Assembly: GCA_017545325.1 (NCBI GenBank)
Contig: JAFWOX010000094.1
Span: 1 to 33,139 of the forward strand
Direction: 5' to 3'
Origin: Oscillospiraceae bacterium
Lineage (GTDB): Bacteria > Bacillota_A > Clostridia > Oscillospirales > Oscillospiraceae
Length of the DNA: 33,139 nt
Part shown: piece after piece, positions 30,025-33,139 of the stretch
Layout of the letters: every line of letters starts with the position of its first letter
Position numbering within the stretch: position 1 is the first letter of the stretch
Program-made: the position numbers and the translations under genes
Notes under the pieces: generated by a model
Told to the model about the DNA's origin: nothing
The model's input: only the letters and a program-made list of their open reading frames with translations
Database searches by the model: none

Positions 30025-30987
30025 TCAAGCGGCGTTGTCGATCCTCCGCGCCACCACCACAAACCTCCCGTTTTTCGTGTGGTAATTGCAGGTGGACAGG
30101 GCCAGCAGCTCATCCCCATAGTCAACCGCAATGCCTGTGTCATAGAGCGCGGCGGCGTATACCTGCTCCATATACTCCCGGAAAACCGCTTCGTCGGAAA
30201 GATCGGTATACGCATAATAGCGAAAGACCCCCGTTTCCGCCTTATCGTATACGCGGCTGTAAAAGGCGGCGACCACCCGGTATTCCCGCTGCTCATACAG
30301 CGTATCGAAGCGGATAACCGGGTGTTCCTCGCAGTAGCCCGGATCGGCGTACCTTGGAAGCTGCCCGAACATGGTCTGGTTTTGCATATGGTGTCCATAA
30401 ATCAGATAGTAGTTTCCGTCTGCCGGGCATTCTTCGTCAACGAACGGAACACCGCTGTGGGAAAACGACCCGTCAAAGGAGCGTTTCAGATAGTACTCCG
30501 GGCGATCCGGCGTATACATTACGGGATAGTCCATGTTCGTCCCCTCGATGGACAGCCAGCCGAAAAAATCCGGATTCATCTCATAGATCGTCAAATACTT
30601 GGGCAGAGGCGTCTGATGATCCGGGGCTTCCTGCTGGGGAGGCTCCTCCGGGGGAAGGGGCGAGGCTTCCGCCGCATCGGTCCCGGTATCCGGGGCGGCA
30701 TGCCCGGAAGGCCCCTCCGTCGGACTGGGCGGCGCCTCTGCCGCGCCGTTGTTTGTGCCGGGAATCCCCCGCAGGCCGGACGCCTCGGGAGAGGGGGCGC
30801 TTTTGGCGACCATCGCTGAAAGCGCCGCAAAAGCGGCCCGATCCTCTTTTGCTCTCAGCATTCCCTCTGTCAGCTTGAAGGCCGAATAGCCAAACACGGC
30901 GAGAAGGAGGACGAAAGCGGCGGAAATCCACCGGCTTCCCCATCGCCTATTCCGTTTTCTGTTTTCCGAAGCGCGCGCTGACCTCAT
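30025..30987 (-). CDS. srtB: Class B sortase
   Basis: A 320-aa transpeptidase that attaches surface proteins to peptidoglycan. A basic start (ENRKRNRRW) and a membrane helix (about 20-37) are followed by a Pro/Glu/Ala-rich spacer (about 60-115). The class B core opens with MNPDFFGWLSIEGTNMDYPVM. The catalytic His lies in YGHHM near 197 and the catalytic Cys300 in LSTCNYH, with Arg308 in NGRFVV. The start at 30987 is the most likely, but the ribosome site is weak (GGGG 8 bases upstream). The frame is open to 31056. It lies about 95 bases after the Cna-B repeat protein in the same direction, so that protein is its probable substrate. Confidence 0.92.
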   Translation of the reverse strand: MRSARASENRKRNRRWGSRWISAAFVLLLAVFGYSAFKLTEGMLRAKEDRAAFAALSAMVAKSAPSPEASGLRGIPGTNNGAAEAPPSPTEGPSGHAAPDTGTDAAEASPLPPEEPPQQEAPDHQTPLPKYLTIYEMNPDFFGWLSIEGTNMDYPVMYTPDRPEYYLKRSFDGSFSHSGVPFVDEECPADGNYYLIYGHHMQNQTMFGQLPRYADPGYCEEHPVIRFDTLYEQREYRVVAAFYSRVYDKAETGVFRYYAYTDLSDEAVFREYMEQVYAAALYDTGIAVDYGDELLALSTCNYHTKNGRFVVVARRIDNAA

Positions 30988-31081
30988 TTCAACCCCGTTC
31001 TTTCCCGATCCTTTTGGGAAAAATGCGGCGGCGGTATGGCACCGTCCGCCGCACATCCCGTGCTATGGAATTCCTGTGGAC

Positions 31082-33139
31082 TTACTTTTGTTTTCGGGCT
31101 CTTTTCTTCCCCAGCAAAAGAAGCCAGATCAGACCTGCTCCGGAGAGCATCATGGCGATGAAGTAGAACAGCATGTGCGTGCCGTCCCCGGTCCTGGGCG
31201 TGTCGGGAGGGGGCGGCGGCGCGGTTTTCGTGTTTGTGACCACAAAGCCCGTGTGGGCGTCGCCCGTAATGGATGCCGTATATCCGTTCAAGGCGTCTTC
31301 GCTGATCGTATACCTGATCTCATGGCCGTCCGTGCTGTTGTACTTCGGCAGATCGTTGAAGGTATGCCGCCATTCGTTCTCCCCGCTCAGCTCGATCCTG
31401 GCAAGCTCTGCGCCGTCCGCCAGAAGGCGGATTGTGACGCTCTCCCCGGGGGAGCCGCCCCATTGCTTTGTCACCGGGATCCCGATGGTCTCCGTGTTGA
31501 TATTCGTAATGGTATACCCGCTCTGATCGCCGCTGATCCTGCCTGCGTAACCGTCGGCGCCCACCTCCCGGATCGTATAGACGATCTCGGTATGGTTGCG
31601 GTACTTGTCCAGGCCCGTAAAGGTATGCTGCCAGCCGCCAGCTTCGCTCAGAACGGCCTCCGCGACCTTCACGCCGTCTGCCAGCAGCTCCACGGTCACC
31701 TGCTCTGCAGCGGGGCCGATCCATGTCTTTTTCACCGGGATGGATACCTGATCGATAGCCGTATTGGTGAAGGTGAACCCGGTCTCGACGCTTCCGCTGC
31801 GGCTCTGCTCGTACCCTGCTGACGGCAATTCCTGCACATCGTACAGGATCCTGTGTCCGTCCGTGCTGCTGTACTTCGGCAGGTCGGTGAAGGTGTGCCG
31901 CCAGCCGTTGGCTGCGTTCAGCACGATCCTGGAAATCTCCGCGCCGTCCGCCAGAAGGCGGAGGGTGACGCTCTCTCCGGGGGAGCCGACCCATTGCTTT
32001 GCCGCCGGGATCCCGATGGTCTCTGTGCTGGTATTCGTGATGATATATCCGTTCTGACCGCCGCTGATCCTGGCCGCATAACCGGCGGCGCCCACCTCCC
32101 GGATCGTATAGACGATCTCGGTATGATTGCGGTACCTGTCCAGGCCCGTAAAGGTATGCTGCCAGCCGCAAGCCGCGCTCAGCACGGCCTCCGCGACCTT
32201 CACGCCGTCTGCCAGCAGCTCCACGGTCACCCGCTCTGCGGCAGGACCGATCCAGAGCTTTGTGACCGGTATGGATATCCTGCCGGTGATCGTATTGGTG
32301 AAGGTGAACCCGGTCTCGACGCTTCCGCTGCGGCTCTGCTCATATCCCGCTGACGGCAATTCCTGCACATCGTACAGGATCCTGTGTCCGTCCGTACTGC
32401 TGTACTTCGGCAGGTCGGTGAAGGTATGCCGCCAGCCGTTGGCCGCGTTCAGCACGATCCTGGAAATCTCCGCGCCGTCCGCCAGAAGGCGGATTGTGAC
32501 GCTCTCTCCGGGGAAGCCGACCCATTGCTTTGCCACCGGGATCCCGATGGTCTCCATGTTGGTGTTCGTGATGATATATCCGCTCTGGTCGCCGCTGATC
32601 CTGGCCGCATAACCGTCGGCGCCCACCTCCCGGATCGTATAGACGATCTCGGCATGATTGCGGTACTTGTCCAATCCCGTAAAGGTGTACTGCCAGCCGC
32701 CAGCCGCGTTCAGCACGGCCTCCGCGATCTTCACGCCGTCTGCCAGCAGCTCCACGGTCGCCTGCTCTGCGGCAGGACCGATCCAGAGCTTTGTGACCGG
32801 GATGGATACCCTGCCGGTGATCGTATTGGTGAAGGTGAATCCGGTCTCGACGCTTCCGCTGCGGCTCTGCTCATATCCCGCTGATGGAGCCTCCTGCACG
32901 TCGTACTGGATCTCGTGTCCGTCCGTGCCGTCGTACTTCGGCAGGTCGGTAAAGGTATGCCGCCAGCCGTTGGCCGCGTTCAGCGTGATCTCCTCGATCA
33001 CCGCCCCGTCCGCCAGCAGCCGGATGGCCGCCTGCTCCCCGGCAGGTCCCACCCACTGCTTTGTCACCGGAATGGATACCCTGCCGGTGATCGTATTGGT
33101 GAAGGTGAACCCGGTCTCGACGCTTCCGCTGCGGCTCTG
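31082..33139 (-). CDS. Cna-B repeat surface protein with sortase signal (5' part outside the window)
   Basis: The 3' part of a large surface protein; 685 codons are visible and the frame is open at the right edge, so the GTG near 33067 is not its start. It contains seven whole Cna-B domains and the end of an eighth, about 87-90 residues each, alternating between an A type (TKQW ... DLPKY ... GFTFTNT) and a B type (TKLW ... GLDKYRNH ... IREVG ... GYIITNT). Lys in the first strand, Glu in VQE/IRE and Asn in TNT are the residues that form isopeptide cross-links in this fold. After a PPPPP linker the sorting signal is TPRTGD, then a hydrophobic helix and KKRARKQK. The downstream gene encodes a class B sortase. 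Adhesin or pilus-shaft function is likely but not proven. Confidence 0.9.
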   Translation of the reverse strand, partial: QSRSGSVETGFTFTNTITGRVSIPVTKQWVGPAGEQAAIRLLADGAVIEEITLNAANGWRHTFTDLPKYDGTDGHEIQYDVQEAPSAGYEQSRSGSVETGFTFTNTITGRVSIPVTKLWIGPAAEQATVELLADGVKIAEAVLNAAGGWQYTFTGLDKYRNHAEIVYTIREVGADGYAARISGDQSGYIITNTNMETIGIPVAKQWVGFPGESVTIRLLADGAEISRIVLNAANGWRHTFTDLPKYSSTDGHRILYDVQELPSAGYEQSRSGSVETGFTFTNTITGRISIPVTKLWIGPAAERVTVELLADGVKVAEAVLSAACGWQHTFTGLDRYRNHTEIVYTIREVGAAGYAARISGGQNGYIITNTSTETIGIPAAKQWVGSPGESVTLRLLADGAEISRIVLNAANGWRHTFTDLPKYSSTDGHRILYDVQELPSAGYEQSRSGSVETGFTFTNTAIDQVSIPVKKTWIGPAAEQVTVELLADGVKVAEAVLSEAGGWQHTFTGLDKYRNHTEIVYTIREVGADGYAGRISGDQSGYTITNINTETIGIPVTKQWGGSPGESVTIRLLADGAELARIELSGENEWRHTFNDLPKYNSTDGHEIRYTISEDALNGYTASITGDAHTGFVVTNTKTAPPPPPDTPRTGDGTHMLFYFIAMMLSGAGLIWLLLLGKKRARKQK
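31218..33139 (-). repeat. Tandem Cna-B coding repeats with a 531-bp super-period
   Basis: Module starts on the minus strand are 33079 (A), 32809 (B), 32548 (A), 32278 (B), 32017 (A), 31747 (B) and 31486 (divergent A). Lengths alternate 270 and 261 bases, giving a 531-base unit. The units at 32548-32018 and 32017-31487 are nearly identical in long DNA stretches. The last A module has diverged and the array leaves the window at its upstream end. Confidence 0.9.

Noticed and set aside
33060..33067. GTG at 33067 as the start of the Cna-B protein
   Set aside because: It is an internal Val codon at the start of a repeat module; the frame stays open to the right edge with the end of another module.
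31218..33139. CRISPR-like regular repeats at the right end
   Set aside because: The repeats are coding, 261 and 270 bases long, in frame, and match Cna-B domains; no short repeat-spacer pattern is present anywhere in the window.

Overview
The window reads as chromosomal DNA of a GC-rich, spore-forming member of the Firmicutes, probably an Oscillospirales/Clostridia gut-type bacterium (an inference from gene content; no 16S is present). Supporting signs are dipicolinate synthase genes (dpaA-dpaB), a large Firmicutes-type SRP RNA beside dnaX-ybaB, strong GGAGG ribosome sites, several GTG/TTG starts, a class B sortase with Cna-B repeats, and many lipobox or Gly/Pro-rich envelope proteins. Because of the GC content nearly every gene carries long antisense or out-of-frame shadow ORFs; these are left out.

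Left part (1-5740, + strand): a SanA/YdcF-like envelope protein with its own promoter, divergent from a gene that leaves the left edge, then a tight operon of NhaC-type antiporter, nitroreductase-like flavoprotein, ketopantoate-reductase-like enzyme and MATE exporter. A cluster of inverted repeats (5731-5890) supplies the MATE stop codon.

5910-12233 (- strand): three tandem lipoprotein genes of unrecognised function (1052, 199 and 792 aa). The two large ones are paralogues over their whole shared length. The first two genes are each preceded by the same promoter block, in which a perfect dyad lies in a 19-bp spacer between the -35 and -10 boxes. This is the geometry of MerR-family operators. 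The third gene has a decayed copy fused to the end of the gene before it. This regulated lipoprotein set is the best candidate here for an undescribed system. It is followed by an intergenic hairpin array (12252-12517).

12532-17661 (- strand): a eukaryote-like UDP-sugar pyrophosphorylase and a GH25 lysozyme-hflK-hflC operon, with a GH25 promoter that implies a leaderless start. 17820-20442 (+ strand): a double zinc-ribbon membrane protein, a TPM-domain protein carrying an Ig-like Big_2 insert, and a small HEYGH protein. 20481-22468 (- strand): dpaA-dpaB, a 167-bp MITE-like element with a 6-bp target duplication lying between two identical 30-bp hairpins, then ybaB. 22469-25412 (- strand): dnaX, SRP RNA, and a CPBP membrane protease.

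25551-26441 (-) is a zinc-ribbon/Big_2 membrane protein, divergent from a GT39-like membrane glycosyltransferase (26628-28166, +), a NYN-LOTUS protein and a membrane-anchored metallophosphoesterase. The right end (30025-33139, - strand) holds a class B sortase downstream of a surface protein made of alternating Cna-B modules in 531-bp super-repeats. That gene starts beyond the window.
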